Position numbers and translations under genes: made by a program
NCBI RefSeq assembly: GCF_007197755.1
Contig: NZ_CP041636.1
Coordinates: 62,001-126,000, forward strand
From: Ferrovibrio terrae
GTDB lineage: Bacteria; Pseudomonadota; Alphaproteobacteria; Ferrovibrionales; Ferrovibrionaceae
Reading direction: 5' to 3'
DNA: 64,000 bases
The notes under the pieces: generated by a model
Told to the model about the DNA's origin: nothing
Database searches by the model: none
The model's input: the letters and a program-made list of their open reading frames with translations, nothing else
Part shown: positions 53,876-62,445 of the stretch, in pieces
Layout of the letters: each line of letters starts with the position of its first letter
Numbering within the stretch: the first letter of the stretch is position 1

Positions 53876-55372
53876 TCAGCCGACCGGCAGCGCAGCCCGT
53901 GCCCGCGCCAGCGTTGCAGTCCGGTCGCCGGCTGCATCGACGGCGCTCCAGGCGTGCTCGACCTCCGATGGCGGCTGCAGATGCTCAAGCTGCCAGTGCA
54001 CCACGGCGGCGGTGGCATCGGAAGCATCGCCCTCTCGGCCGGCAACGCGACGAATCAACACCTCGCGGGGTGCCTCGAGCCAGAGGCCGCCGAACGCGAC
54101 GCTGCAGCTTTTGGCAGCGGCGGCTACCGCCGCGCGCTCGTCCAGCCGGCCAAAGACGGCATCCAGCACGACGCTGCTGCCGGCCTGCAGCAGGCGTTCC
54201 GCGCCATCCAGCAGGGCAGCATATGTCTGCCGGCTGGCCTCTGCAGTATAGCTTTCGGGCGGCAGCCGCTGCGTCAGCGCCCGGCCCTGCAGCTGCTTGC
54301 GCAGCACATCGCTGCGCAGCACCACCGCGCCCCAGGGATAACCACCAAGTGCGGCCGCCAGCTCGCGCGCCACCGTGGTTTTGCCGGTACCGGAATAGCC
54401 GCCCACCGCCACCAGACGCGCGCCTTCGGATCGCAGCGCACGCTGCGCCAGTGCCAGATAGCCGCGCGCGTCCTGCCGCCCCGCCGGCGTCATCGCGGCG
54501 ATATGGCAGCGAATGGCAGCGCGCAGCGCGACATAGAGCGGCAGCAGCGGCAGGCCGTCATAGTCACCGCTGGCTTCGAGATAGCGATTCAGTGCGCGAT
54601 TGGCGAGATCGGTGCAGCCATGATGCAGCAGGTCCATCAGCAGGAAGGCGAGATCATACAGCGTGTCGATCTCGGCCAGGCCGTCATCGAATTCCAGACA
54701 GTCGAACAGCGTCGGCCTGTCCTCGATCAGGGCGATGTTGCGCAGATGCAGGTCGCCATGGCCATGCCGCATGCGGCCTGCCGCCTTGCGCGTGGCCAGC
54801 AGCGGCCGCTGGCGCTCAAACTCGGTCTGCAACGCCGCACGGAACGCGGCCAACTCGGCATCGGACAGGCAATCCGGCGCGCGACGCTCGAAGGCAGCAT
54901 CGTTGAATGCGAGTGTGCGGGTGACGGTGTCTGTCGCCTCGGCATCGACTGTTTCGGCTTGCGCATGGAACGCCGCGATGGTGTCGGCCAGCATCTCGAT
55001 CAGTGCCGCGCCCAGCTTTCCCGCCGCCGCAAGATGGTCGAAGGTCGCATCGGACGGAAAGCGCCGCATCTCGATCAGCCATTCCACCGGCTCGCCCTGC
55101 CCAACGAAGCTGAGCTGGCCGGAGGCATCGCGACAGACCGCGCGGCAGCCAAGATAAAGCTCGGGCGCCGTGCGCCGGTTCAGCTCGACCTCGCGTTCGC
55201 AGGCGGCGCGGCGCTGCTGCAGGGTTGCGAAATCGAGATACGGCAGCGTAAGTGCCTTTTTCAGCTTCCAGGCGCGGTCGCCGCTCAGGAAAATGCGCGA
55301 GACATGGGTTTCCGCCACCTGCAGGGGCGGGTCGAACAGCCGGTCGATATCTGTCGGATTTGGGTCCGTCAT
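53876..55372 (-). CDS. Fusion of aminoglycoside-phosphotransferase-like kinase and AAA/zeta-like P-loop ATPase
   Basis: 498 aa. The N-terminal 310 residues have an APH/choline-kinase-like fold: HVSRIFLSGDRAWKLKKAL (ATP lobe), the Brenner motif HGDLHLRN near 216-223 and CLEFDDGLAEIDTLYDLAFL (DFG equivalent). The C-terminal 180 residues are a P-loop kinase domain with GGYSGTGKTTVARELA near 322-337. The pair is a known domain architecture, annotated as a bifunctional aminoglycoside phosphotransferase/ATP-binding protein; the substrate is not known, and resistance should not be inferred. Confidence 0.9.
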   Translation of the reverse strand: MTDPNPTDIDRLFDPPLQVAETHVSRIFLSGDRAWKLKKALTLPYLDFATLQQRRAACEREVELNRRTAPELYLGCRAVCRDASGQLSFVGQGEPVEWLIEMRRFPSDATFDHLAAAGKLGAALIEMLADTIAAFHAQAETVDAEATDTVTRTLAFNDAAFERRAPDCLSDAELAAFRAALQTEFERQRPLLATRKAAGRMRHGHGDLHLRNIALIEDRPTLFDCLEFDDGLAEIDTLYDLAFLLMDLLHHGCTDLANRALNRYLEASGDYDGLPLLPLYVALRAAIRCHIAAMTPAGRQDARGYLALAQRALRSEGARLVAVGGYSGTGKTTVARELAAALGGYPWGAVVLRSDVLRKQLQGRALTQRLPPESYTAEASRQTYAALLDGAERLLQAGSSVVLDAVFGRLDERAAVAAAAKSCSVAFGGLWLEAPREVLIRRVAGREGDASDATAAVVHWQLEHLQPPSEVEHAWSAVDAAGDRTATLARARAALPVG

Positions 55373-55430
55373 GCCGGCAGTCTAACCCGGCAGGCGCGGC
55401 AGATGTTTGACCAAACGCAAAAGACTTCGT

Positions 55431-56069
55431 TCAGCGCCGGAGCGCCTGCATCCGCCGGTCGTGCCAGCGCGACAGAGCCAAGGCCGCCAGTGCGCCGATC
55501 AGGGCCATGAACATGTCGGACTGCGTGTCCCACTGGTCGCCCTGCGTGCCGAGGAATTCGTCTGCGCCCTGGCCCAGGCTGAGCGCGGCGGCCCATTCGA
55601 TCAGTTCGTAGACCGCGCTGATCGCCAGGCAAATGCAGACCACGAGAAAGCCGATCAGCTTGCGGCCTTCGATGCGGAAGACGCGGATCAGCAGTTCGCG
55701 CGCGACAATCGCCGGCACGAAACCCTGTGCCAGATGGCCGATGCGGTCATACGGGTTGCGCTCCAGCGACAGCCAATCCTGCAGCCAGAAGCCGAGCGGC
55801 ACGCGGGCATAGGTATAGGCGCCGCCGAGCATCAGGATCAGGCCATGCAGCGTGATCAGCGACATAGCAAGATCGGTGAAGCGGAAACGCGGCCGCATAT
55901 AGAACAGGATCGGCCAGGCGATCACCGCCGGCAGCACTTCCATCAGCCAGGTCAGGCGATCGGACGGCCCGAAGCTGCTGAGCAGCAGGCCGGCAGCCCA
56001 GAGTGCTGTGAGAAGCCAGAACAAAAGGTCAGGCCGCTTTTGACCAGCTGCGGTCCACCAGCGCCACAA
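55431..56069 (-). CDS. DUF2238 (YjdF-like) membrane protein
   Basis: 212 aa with five to six hydrophobic segments (WLLTALWAAGLLLSSF, LMEVLPAVIAWPILFYM, LISLITLHGLILMLGG, AISAVYELIEWAAALSL). The family signature NPYDRIGHLAQGFVPAIVARELLIR and GTQGDQWDTQSDMFMA are clear. Function unknown. With the ATG at 56069 it overlaps the ecm 3' end by 41 bases; a TTG at 56024, five bases after the ecm stop, would avoid the overlap and still give about 197 aa. Confidence 0.86.
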   Translation of the reverse strand: MWRWWTAAGQKRPDLLFWLLTALWAAGLLLSSFGPSDRLTWLMEVLPAVIAWPILFYMRPRFRFTDLAMSLITLHGLILMLGGAYTYARVPLGFWLQDWLSLERNPYDRIGHLAQGFVPAIVARELLIRVFRIEGRKLIGFLVVCICLAISAVYELIEWAAALSLGQGADEFLGTQGDQWDTQSDMFMALIGALAALALSRWHDRRMQALRR

Positions 56070-58092
56070 TGGCGCGCATGATCTGGGTCAGGTTGTAATC
56101 CTTCGGCGTAAAGACCCCGGCAATACCCGACGCCTTCAATCGCGCCTCGTCTTCAGGCGGGATGATGCCGCCGACCACCACCGGCACGCCACCGATGCCC
56201 TCGGCGCGCATGCGGTGGATCACATCCGTGGCGAGCTCGACATGGCTGCCCGACAGGATCGAGAGTCCGACGAGATGCACGCCTTCTTCCAGTGCGGCGG
56301 CGACGATCTGCTCCGGCGTCAGGCGGATACCTTCATAGACCACTTCCATGCCGCAATCGCGCGCCTTCACGGCGATCTGCTCGGCGCCGTTGGAATGGCC
56401 ATCGAGGCCGGGCTTGCCAACCAGCAGCTTCAGCGGACGACCGAGGCGTTTCGCGACGGCCTTCACTTCCTCGCGCAGGTCGTCCATGCCGTCGTTGCTG
56501 AGCGCGCCGCTGGCGGCCGACACGCCGGTCGGGGCGCGATATTCGCCGAACACCTTGCGCAAACATGCCGCCCATTCGCCGGTGGTGATGCCGGCTTTAG
56601 CGGCATGGATGCTGGGTTCCATGATATTGCGACCGTCGCGGGCCGCCGCTTCGAGATTCTTCAGCGCAGCCTCGACGGCTGCCTGGTCGCGCTTGGCGCG
56701 CCACTCTTTCAGTCGCTCGATCTGCTCGGCTTCCGACGCCGGATCGACCGTCATGATGGCGCCGCCTTCGGTGCCGACCAGCGGCGACGGCGCGCTTTCG
56801 GTGAACTTGTTGACGCCGACGACTGTAATACCGCCGGTTTCAATGCCCCGCACGCGGCTGGTATTGCTCTCGACCAGCGACTGCTTGAGATAGCCGCTCT
56901 CGACTGCCTGGATCGCGCCGCCCATCTCCTCGATGCGCTTCAGTTCGGCGCGCGCGGCCTCTTTCAGCTCGTTGACCTTGGCATCGATGGCCGGATTGCC
57001 GTCGAACAGGTCGCCGTATTCCAGCAGGTCGGTTTCATAGGCGACGATCTGCTGCAGGCGCAGCGACCATTGCTGATCCCACGGACGGGGCAGGCCGAGT
57101 GCCTCATTCCAGGCCGGCAACTGCACGGCACGGGCACGGGCTTTCTTCGACAGCACCACGGCCAGCATTTCGAGCAGGATGCGGTAGACGTTGTTTTCCG
57201 GCTGTGGTTCGGTCAGGCCGAGCGAATTGACCTGCACACCATAGCGGAACATCAGCGCCTTGGGATCGGTGACGCCATAGCGCTCGCGACCGATCTCTTC
57301 CCACAGATCGACGAAGGCGCGCATCTTGCAGATTTCGGTGACGAAACGAATGCCGGCATTGACGAAGAAGCTGATGCGGCCAAAGGCCTGCGCGAAATCT
57401 TCCGGCGGCACCTGGCCCGAGTCCTTCACGGCATCCAGCACCGCGATCGCGGTGGCGAGCGCATAGGCCAGTTCCTGCACCGGCGTCGCGCCGGCTTCCT
57501 GCAGGTGATAGCTGCAGACGTTGGTGGGATTCCACTTGGGCAATTCGCGATAGGTGAAAGCGATCACGTCGGTGATCAGCCGCATCGAGGCCGCCGGCGG
57601 ATAGATGTAGGTGCCGCGCGACAGATATTCCTTGATGATGTCGTTCTGCACCGTGCCGTTCAGGTCGGCGCGTTTGGCACCCTGCTCTTCGGCGACAGCG
57701 ATATAGAGCGCCAGCAGCCAGGCAGCCGGCGCATTGATGGTCATCGAGGTATTCATCTGCGCCAGCGGGATCTGGTCGAACAGCACCCGCATGTCGCCCA
57801 GATGGCTGACCGGCACGCCGACCTTGCCCACTTCGCCGCGCGCCAGCACATGGTCGCTGTCGTAGCCGGTCTGGGTCGGCAGGTCGAAGGCGACCGACAG
57901 CCCGGTCTGGCCACGGCCCAGATTGGTCCGGTACAGCTCATTCGAGGCCGTGGCCGAGGAATGGCCCGAATAGGTACGGAACAACCAGGGCTTTTCCCGG
58001 TTATTGTCAGACCCCTTTTCGCGAGTGCGAAGAGGTTCGGCCTGAGTCGGGTCCGTCGGGCGAGTCGCAGACATAATTTTATTCCGAGTCAA
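56029..58092 (-). CDS. ecm: Ethylmalonyl-CoA mutase (MeaA)
   Basis: B12-dependent mutase converting (2R)-ethylmalonyl-CoA to (2S)-methylsuccinyl-CoA. 687 aa, a single-chain MCM-like protein: substrate domain (WLFRTYSGHSSATASNELYR, NTSMTINAPAAWLLALYI, GTVQNDIIKEYLSRGTYIYP) and C-terminal cobalamin domain with base-off motif GKPGLDGHSNGAEQIA (DxHxxG), then LSGSH and VVVGGIIPPED. The FDLPTQTGYDSD stretch and the neighbouring ccr and mcd support Ecm over methylmalonyl-CoA mutase. It starts divergently from ccr. Alternative starts lie a few codons in (MSATRPTDP). Confidence 0.95.
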   Translation of the reverse strand: MTRNKIMSATRPTDPTQAEPLRTREKGSDNNREKPWLFRTYSGHSSATASNELYRTNLGRGQTGLSVAFDLPTQTGYDSDHVLARGEVGKVGVPVSHLGDMRVLFDQIPLAQMNTSMTINAPAAWLLALYIAVAEEQGAKRADLNGTVQNDIIKEYLSRGTYIYPPAASMRLITDVIAFTYRELPKWNPTNVCSYHLQEAGATPVQELAYALATAIAVLDAVKDSGQVPPEDFAQAFGRISFFVNAGIRFVTEICKMRAFVDLWEEIGRERYGVTDPKALMFRYGVQVNSLGLTEPQPENNVYRILLEMLAVVLSKKARARAVQLPAWNEALGLPRPWDQQWSLRLQQIVAYETDLLEYGDLFDGNPAIDAKVNELKEAARAELKRIEEMGGAIQAVESGYLKQSLVESNTSRVRGIETGGITVVGVNKFTESAPSPLVGTEGGAIMTVDPASEAEQIERLKEWRAKRDQAAVEAALKNLEAAARDGRNIMEPSIHAAKAGITTGEWAACLRKVFGEYRAPTGVSAASGALSNDGMDDLREEVKAVAKRLGRPLKLLVGKPGLDGHSNGAEQIAVKARDCGMEVVYEGIRLTPEQIVAAALEEGVHLVGLSILSGSHVELATDVIHRMRAEGIGGVPVVVGGIIPPEDEARLKASGIAGVFTPKDYNLTQIMRAIVALVDRSWSKAA

Positions 58093-58335
58093 GTTGACGT
58101 TAGGATATTTAGTTTCTCGTTGCGTCGGCCTTGAGAAATATCATAACTTGTGTTGCATTGCAAAACGATCTTGCCATTTTTTCGCCACTGCAAAAAGATA
58201 GGCCAAGGTCTTGCTAGGTACCGTCTCGCGGCGCTGCACAAGGCTAATCCCGGCCAGTGCGGCCCAACAAGACCAGAAATGACGCTCCCGGTGATAACCG
58301 TGAGCGTAACAGGGAAACAACGAGGGAGTTTCGTC
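58093..58335. promoter_or_regulatory. Divergent ecm / ccr control region
   Basis: 243 bases. Two direct copies of TGCAAAA(A) occur at about 58158-58164 and 58189-58195, the first within ATTGCAAAACG next to TTGCATTGC. These resemble the TTTGC/GCAAA boxes bound by RamB/ScfR-type regulators of acyl-CoA metabolism, but no regulator of that family is in the window. A weak TTGCCA-N18-AAGATA promoter pair faces ccr. A GGTACC palindrome lies at about 58214. Confidence 0.35.
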
Positions 58336-59670
58336 ATGTCGAATGCGGGTGGATCGGTTGTCACGCTGGCGACCAGCAACGGAGCCCCGGCCGGTCAAGC
58401 TGCAGCGCCTGCCAAGGGCGCGCTGAAGGACCTTTACGAGGTCGGCGAGATTCCGCCGGTCGGCCATGTGCCGAAGCAGATGTATGGCTGGGCGATCCGC
58501 CGCGAGCGCCATGGGCCGCCGGAAGAGTCGATGCAGCTGGAAGTGCTGCCCACGCCCGAGATCGATGCCGACGAGGTGCTGATCCTCGTGATGGCTGCGG
58601 GCGTGAACTACAACGGCGTCTGGGCTGGCCTGGGCGTGCCGATTTCGCCCTTCGACGTGCACAAGGCCGAATATCACATTGCCGGTTCGGATGCTTCGGG
58701 CATCGTTTACAAGGTCGGCCGCCGCGTGAAGCGCTGGAAGATCGGCGATGAAGTCATTGTCCACTGCAACCAGGATGACGGCGACGACGAGGAGTGCAAC
58801 GGCGGCGACCCGATGAATTCGCCGACCCAGCGCATCTGGGGCTACGAAACCCCGGATGGCAGCTTCGCGCAGTTCGCCCGCGTGCAGTCGCGCCAGCTGA
58901 TGCCGCGTCCCAAGCATCTCACCTGGGAAGAAAGCGCCTGCTACACGCTGACGCTCGCCACCGCCTATCGCATGCTGTTCGGTCATCGCCCGCACATCCT
59001 GCGGCCGGGCCACAACGTGCTGGTCTGGGGCGCCGCCGGCGGCCTCGGCTCGATGGCGATCCAGCTGATCGCCATTTCCGGCGCCAATGCCATCGGCATC
59101 ATCTCGGATGAATCGAAGCGCGATTTCGTCATGAGCCTGGGCGCCAAGGGCGTGATCAACCGTAACGACTTCGATTGCTGGGGCCAGCTGCCGCCGGTGA
59201 TGGATACCGAGAAATACGGCGAGTACATGAAGAAGTGCCGTGCTTTCGGCAAGGCGATCTGGGACATCACCGGCAAGGGCAACGATGTCGATTTCGTTTT
59301 CGAACATCCGGGCGAACAGACTTTCCCGGTCTCCTGTTTCGTGGTGAAGCGCGGCGGCATGGTGGTGTTCTGCGCCGGCACGACGGGCTTCAACATCACC
59401 TTCGACGCGCGCTTCGTGTGGATGCGCCAGAAGCGCATCCAGGGCAGCCATTTCGCCAACCTGCTGCAGGCCAGCCAGGCCAACCAGCTGGTGATCGAAC
59501 GCCGCCTCGATCCCTGCATGTCGGAAGTGTTCAGCTGGGCCGATATCCCGCGCGCCCATACCAAAATGTGGAAGAACCAGCACAAGCCCGGCAACATGGC
59601 TGTGCTGGTCAGCGCCAAGGTGCCTGGCCTGCGCACCATTGAGGATGCGATCGAAGCAGGGAATTCATAA
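58336..59670 (+). CDS. ccr: Crotonyl-CoA carboxylase/reductase
   Basis: NADPH-dependent reductive carboxylation of crotonyl-CoA to (2S)-ethylmalonyl-CoA, the key step of the ethylmalonyl-CoA pathway. 444 aa starting at MSNAGGSVVTLAT after GAGGGAG; the frame open to 58150 lies in the promoter region. MDR fold: NYNGVWAGLGVPISPFDVHK (Asn of the CO2 pocket), WGYETPDGSFAQFARVQ, nucleotide loop VWGAAGGLGSMAIQL and GSHFANLLQASQAN with the conserved His. Followed by mcd after 82 bases. Confidence 0.97.
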   Translation: MSNAGGSVVTLATSNGAPAGQAAAPAKGALKDLYEVGEIPPVGHVPKQMYGWAIRRERHGPPEESMQLEVLPTPEIDADEVLILVMAAGVNYNGVWAGLGVPISPFDVHKAEYHIAGSDASGIVYKVGRRVKRWKIGDEVIVHCNQDDGDDEECNGGDPMNSPTQRIWGYETPDGSFAQFARVQSRQLMPRPKHLTWEESACYTLTLATAYRMLFGHRPHILRPGHNVLVWGAAGGLGSMAIQLIAISGANAIGIISDESKRDFVMSLGAKGVINRNDFDCWGQLPPVMDTEKYGEYMKKCRAFGKAIWDITGKGNDVDFVFEHPGEQTFPVSCFVVKRGGMVVFCAGTTGFNITFDARFVWMRQKRIQGSHFANLLQASQANQLVIERRLDPCMSEVFSWADIPRAHTKMWKNQHKPGNMAVLVSAKVPGLRTIEDAIEAGNS

Positions 59671-59687
59671 TCCCTCTCGACGTTGAC

Positions 59688-59715
59688 CGGTTGGCGGGAG
59701 CGATCCCGCCAACCG
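59688..59715. terminator. Hairpin between ccr and mcd (attenuator or stabiliser)
   Basis: Perfect 12-bp stem CGGTTGGCGGGA (59688-59699) / TCCCGCCAACCG (59704-59715) with a four-base GCGA loop and no T-tract. A hairpin without a U-run between genes of one operon more often protects upstream mRNA or adjusts the ratio of the two products than ends transcription. Confidence 0.55.
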
Positions 59716-59743
59716 ACATTTTCCAAGCCGATATTTTCCAAGC
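59714..59743 (+). repeat. Tandem 15-bp direct repeat before mcd
   Basis: CGACATTTTCCAAGC (59714-59728) is immediately repeated as CGATATTTTCCAAGC (59729-59743), one mismatch. It ends nine bases before the mcd ATG and joins directly to the hairpin at 59688-59715. It could be a slippage duplication or a regulatory site doubled in place. Confidence 0.75.
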
Positions 59744-59752
59744 GAGCCCCAT

Positions 59753-61453
59753 ATGTCCGCTGCAGTCAAATCCGCTCCCGCCGTCGATAGCCTGGTGATC
59801 GCCGACCTGCTGCCGACCTGCGGCAAGGCGCTGGAGGCAGCCGAGACATTGCTTGCCCATGCCACGGCAGCGGTGGCGCAGCTGGTGCGTGACTCCAACG
59901 GCAATATCGACCCCGCCAAGCTGGAAGACGAGCAGTTCGCCGCGCATGGCCTGGCCTGGCTCGCCACCTATGTGGCGACGCTGAAGGAAAGCCTGCACTG
60001 GGCCGAGCGTATCCAGGCCGACGGCAAGCTGCGCGAACTCGAGCAGCTGATCCTGCAGGCCGGTTTCGGCGAATATCTCGCGCAGATGCAGGGCGGCATC
60101 AGCATGAGCCAGGTGGAAATCTGCCGCCTCGCTGATCTGGGCGTCGCCGCCGATGCGCAGCAGGCGCTGCTGACACCTGCCGTAAAGGCGCTGGTGGCTG
60201 GCGGCAACACGCCGGCGGTGCGCAGCCGCATTGCCCAACTGGTGAAGGACGGCCTCGACACCGGCGATTTCGGCGAACTCGGCCTTGATGAAACCATGGC
60301 CATGGTGCGCGAGCAGTTCCGCCGCTTCGGTGAGGACAAGGTCATCCCCTATGCGCATGACTGGCACCGCAAGGATGAATTCATCCCGATGAGCGTGGTC
60401 GACGAGATGGCCGAACTCGGCGTCTTCGGCCTGACCATCCCGGAAGAATACGGCGGCCATGGCATGGGCAAGACCGCCATGTGCGTCGTCTCCGAAGAAC
60501 TCAGCCGCTGCTATATCGGCGTTGGCAGCCTCGGCACCCGCGCCGAGATCGCCGCCGAACTGATCCTGCGCGGCGGCACCGAAGAGCAGAAGAAGAAATG
60601 GCTGCCGAAGCTCGCCTCGGGCGAGACGCTGCCGACTGCCGTCTTTACCGAGCCGAATACAGGCTCCGATCTGGGTTCGCTACGTACGCGCGCCGTAAAA
60701 GACGGCGATGTCTACAAGGTGACCGGCAACAAGACCTGGATCACGCATGCCGCCCGCACCGATCTGATGACCCTGCTGGCGCGCACAGATCCAAACGAGA
60801 AGAGCTACAAGGGCCTGTCGATGTTCCTGGCCGAGAAGCCGCGCGGCGACGACGCCAACCCTTTCCCGGCTGATGGCATGACCGGCGGCGAGATCGAAGT
60901 ACTGGGCTATCGCGGCATGAAGGAATACGAGATCGGCTTCGACGGTTTCGAAGTGAAGGCCGAGAACCTGCTGGGCCAGCGCGAAGGCCAGGGCTTCAAG
61001 CAGCTGATGGAGACTTTTGAATCGGCCCGCATCCAGACCGGCGCCCGTGCGCTCGGCGTCGCGCAATGCGCACTGGAACTCGGCCTGAAATACGCCAACG
61101 AGCGCGTGCAGTTCGGCAAGCCGATCTACAGCTTCCCGCGCGTGCATGGCAAGATCGCCTGGATGGCGGTGGAAACCATGATGGCGCGGCAGCTCTGCTA
61201 CTTCGCCGCGCGTGAGAAAGATCAGGGCCGCCGCTGCGACCTCGAAGCCGGCATGGCCAAGCTGCTGGCCGCGCGCATCGCCTGGGCGAACGCCGACAAC
61301 GCCCTGCAGGTGCATGGCGGCAACGGTTATGCCGAAGAATATCCGATCAGCCGCGTGCTGTGCGACGCGCGTATCCTCAACATCTTCGAGGGTGCTGCCG
61401 AAATCCAGGCGCAGGTGATCGCCCGCCGCCTGCTGGAAACCCGCAATAGCTGA
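59753..61453 (+). CDS. mcd: (2S)-Methylsuccinyl-CoA dehydrogenase
   Basis: FAD-dependent oxidation of methylsuccinyl-CoA to mesaconyl-CoA. 566 aa, about 170 longer at the N-terminus than ordinary acyl-CoA dehydrogenases; such an extension (LLPTCGKALEAAETLLAHATA through VAADAQQALLTPAVKALV) is characteristic of Mcd. The catalytic domain shows LTIPEEYGGHGMG, FTEPNTGSDLGSLRTRA, RIQTGARALGVAQ and QVHGGNGYAEEYPISRVLCDAR. It follows ccr, with a hairpin and tandem repeat between. No clear ribosome-binding site precedes the ATG. Confidence 0.95.
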   Translation: MSAAVKSAPAVDSLVIADLLPTCGKALEAAETLLAHATAAVAQLVRDSNGNIDPAKLEDEQFAAHGLAWLATYVATLKESLHWAERIQADGKLRELEQLILQAGFGEYLAQMQGGISMSQVEICRLADLGVAADAQQALLTPAVKALVAGGNTPAVRSRIAQLVKDGLDTGDFGELGLDETMAMVREQFRRFGEDKVIPYAHDWHRKDEFIPMSVVDEMAELGVFGLTIPEEYGGHGMGKTAMCVVSEELSRCYIGVGSLGTRAEIAAELILRGGTEEQKKKWLPKLASGETLPTAVFTEPNTGSDLGSLRTRAVKDGDVYKVTGNKTWITHAARTDLMTLLARTDPNEKSYKGLSMFLAEKPRGDDANPFPADGMTGGEIEVLGYRGMKEYEIGFDGFEVKAENLLGQREGQGFKQLMETFESARIQTGARALGVAQCALELGLKYANERVQFGKPIYSFPRVHGKIAWMAVETMMARQLCYFAAREKDQGRRCDLEAGMAKLLAARIAWANADNALQVHGGNGYAEEYPISRVLCDARILNIFEGAAEIQAQVIARRLLETRNS

Positions 61454-61462
61454 TTCCTGGGG

Positions 61463-62404
61463 CTAATTCGTAAAGGCCATGTCAGTCGGGTTGCTGCCGC
61501 AGACCAGTATAGCGACCTTCTCGCCCGGCTTCGGCACATAGCGTTTCGACACCAGCGCGGCAAACGCCGCCGCGCCGCCGGGTTCGGTCACCAGCCGCAG
61601 TTTCTCCCACAGCGCCTTCTGCGCATCGCGGATCGCGTCATCCGTCACCAGCACGGACTCGGCCACGCCCTTTTGCGCGATCGGGAACATCAGGCTGCCG
61701 ATCATCTTCGGCGCCAGCGAGTCCGCCGCGATGCCGCCAGCCGGGGCCTCGACCGGCTTGCCGGCCTTGAGCGCCATGTTCAGCGTCGGCGCTGTTTCGG
61801 GTTCCACCGCCACCACCTTCACCTTGCCGCCATACCATGCTGCAATGCCGCCGATCAGCCCGCCACCACCGACCGCGACCAGCAGCGTGTCGATCTCCGG
61901 CACCTGTTCTTCCAGTTCCAGCCCGACACTGCCCTGCCCGATCAGCGTCTCTGGCTGGTCATAGGCATGGATCGCCAGCGCGCCGCTTTGCTTCAGCCAT
62001 TCCTCGCTGGCCGCCAGCGCATCGGCATAGCGGTCGCCGCCCACCACCAGGTCGGCGCCATAGCTTTTGATTCTGGCGATCTTCATTGGCGCAGCGATGC
62101 TGGGCACGAAAATCCGGGCCGGCACATTCAGCACCATGGCGGCATAGGCTACCGCCGCGCCGTGGTTACCGCCGGACGCCGCCACCACACCGGCAGCGGG
62201 CAGCCTGCCGGCTAACAGCCCGGTGAAGGCGCCGCGCGGCTTGAAGGAGCCGGAATGCTGCAGCAGCTCCAGCTTGAGCTGCAGGCTCTCGACCGGCAGG
62301 CCGAAATCCGCCCCCGCCACGGCCATCACCGGGGTGCGGCGTATATAAGGTGCGATCTTCGGATAGTTGGCGGCGATGGCGGCGCGGTCGATCTGATGTG
62401 TCAT
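61463..62404 (-). CDS. Threonine/serine dehydratase-like PLP enzyme
   Basis: 313 aa fold-type II enzyme starting at MTHQIDRAAIAANYPKIAPYI. PLP lysine in SGSFKPRGA, phosphate loop VAVGGGGLIGGIA, and SGGNHGAAVAYAAM. It lacks the C-terminal ACT regulatory domain of IlvA, so it is of the catabolic TdcB/serine-racemase-like type; threonine to 2-oxobutyrate or serine to pyruvate are the likely reactions. The neighbouring mcd is convergent, 9 bases away. Confidence 0.88.
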   Translation of the reverse strand: MTHQIDRAAIAANYPKIAPYIRRTPVMAVAGADFGLPVESLQLKLELLQHSGSFKPRGAFTGLLAGRLPAAGVVAASGGNHGAAVAYAAMVLNVPARIFVPSIAAPMKIARIKSYGADLVVGGDRYADALAASEEWLKQSGALAIHAYDQPETLIGQGSVGLELEEQVPEIDTLLVAVGGGGLIGGIAAWYGGKVKVVAVEPETAPTLNMALKAGKPVEAPAGGIAADSLAPKMIGSLMFPIAQKGVAESVLVTDDAIRDAQKALWEKLRLVTEPGGAAAFAALVSKRYVPKPGEKVAILVCGSNPTDMAFTN

Positions 62405-62445
62405 GGTGATATGGCTAAAGGGCATCCGGCCATTTGACAAGATAC

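Noticed and set aside
53876-55372. Aminoglycoside resistance gene
   Set aside because: The APH-like domain is fused to a P-loop kinase in a common chromosomal architecture with no known link to resistance; no mobile element is near.
56215-58134. 639-codon open frame antisense to ecm
   Set aside because: Composition typical of a shadow frame; ecm has clear cobalamin and substrate motifs.
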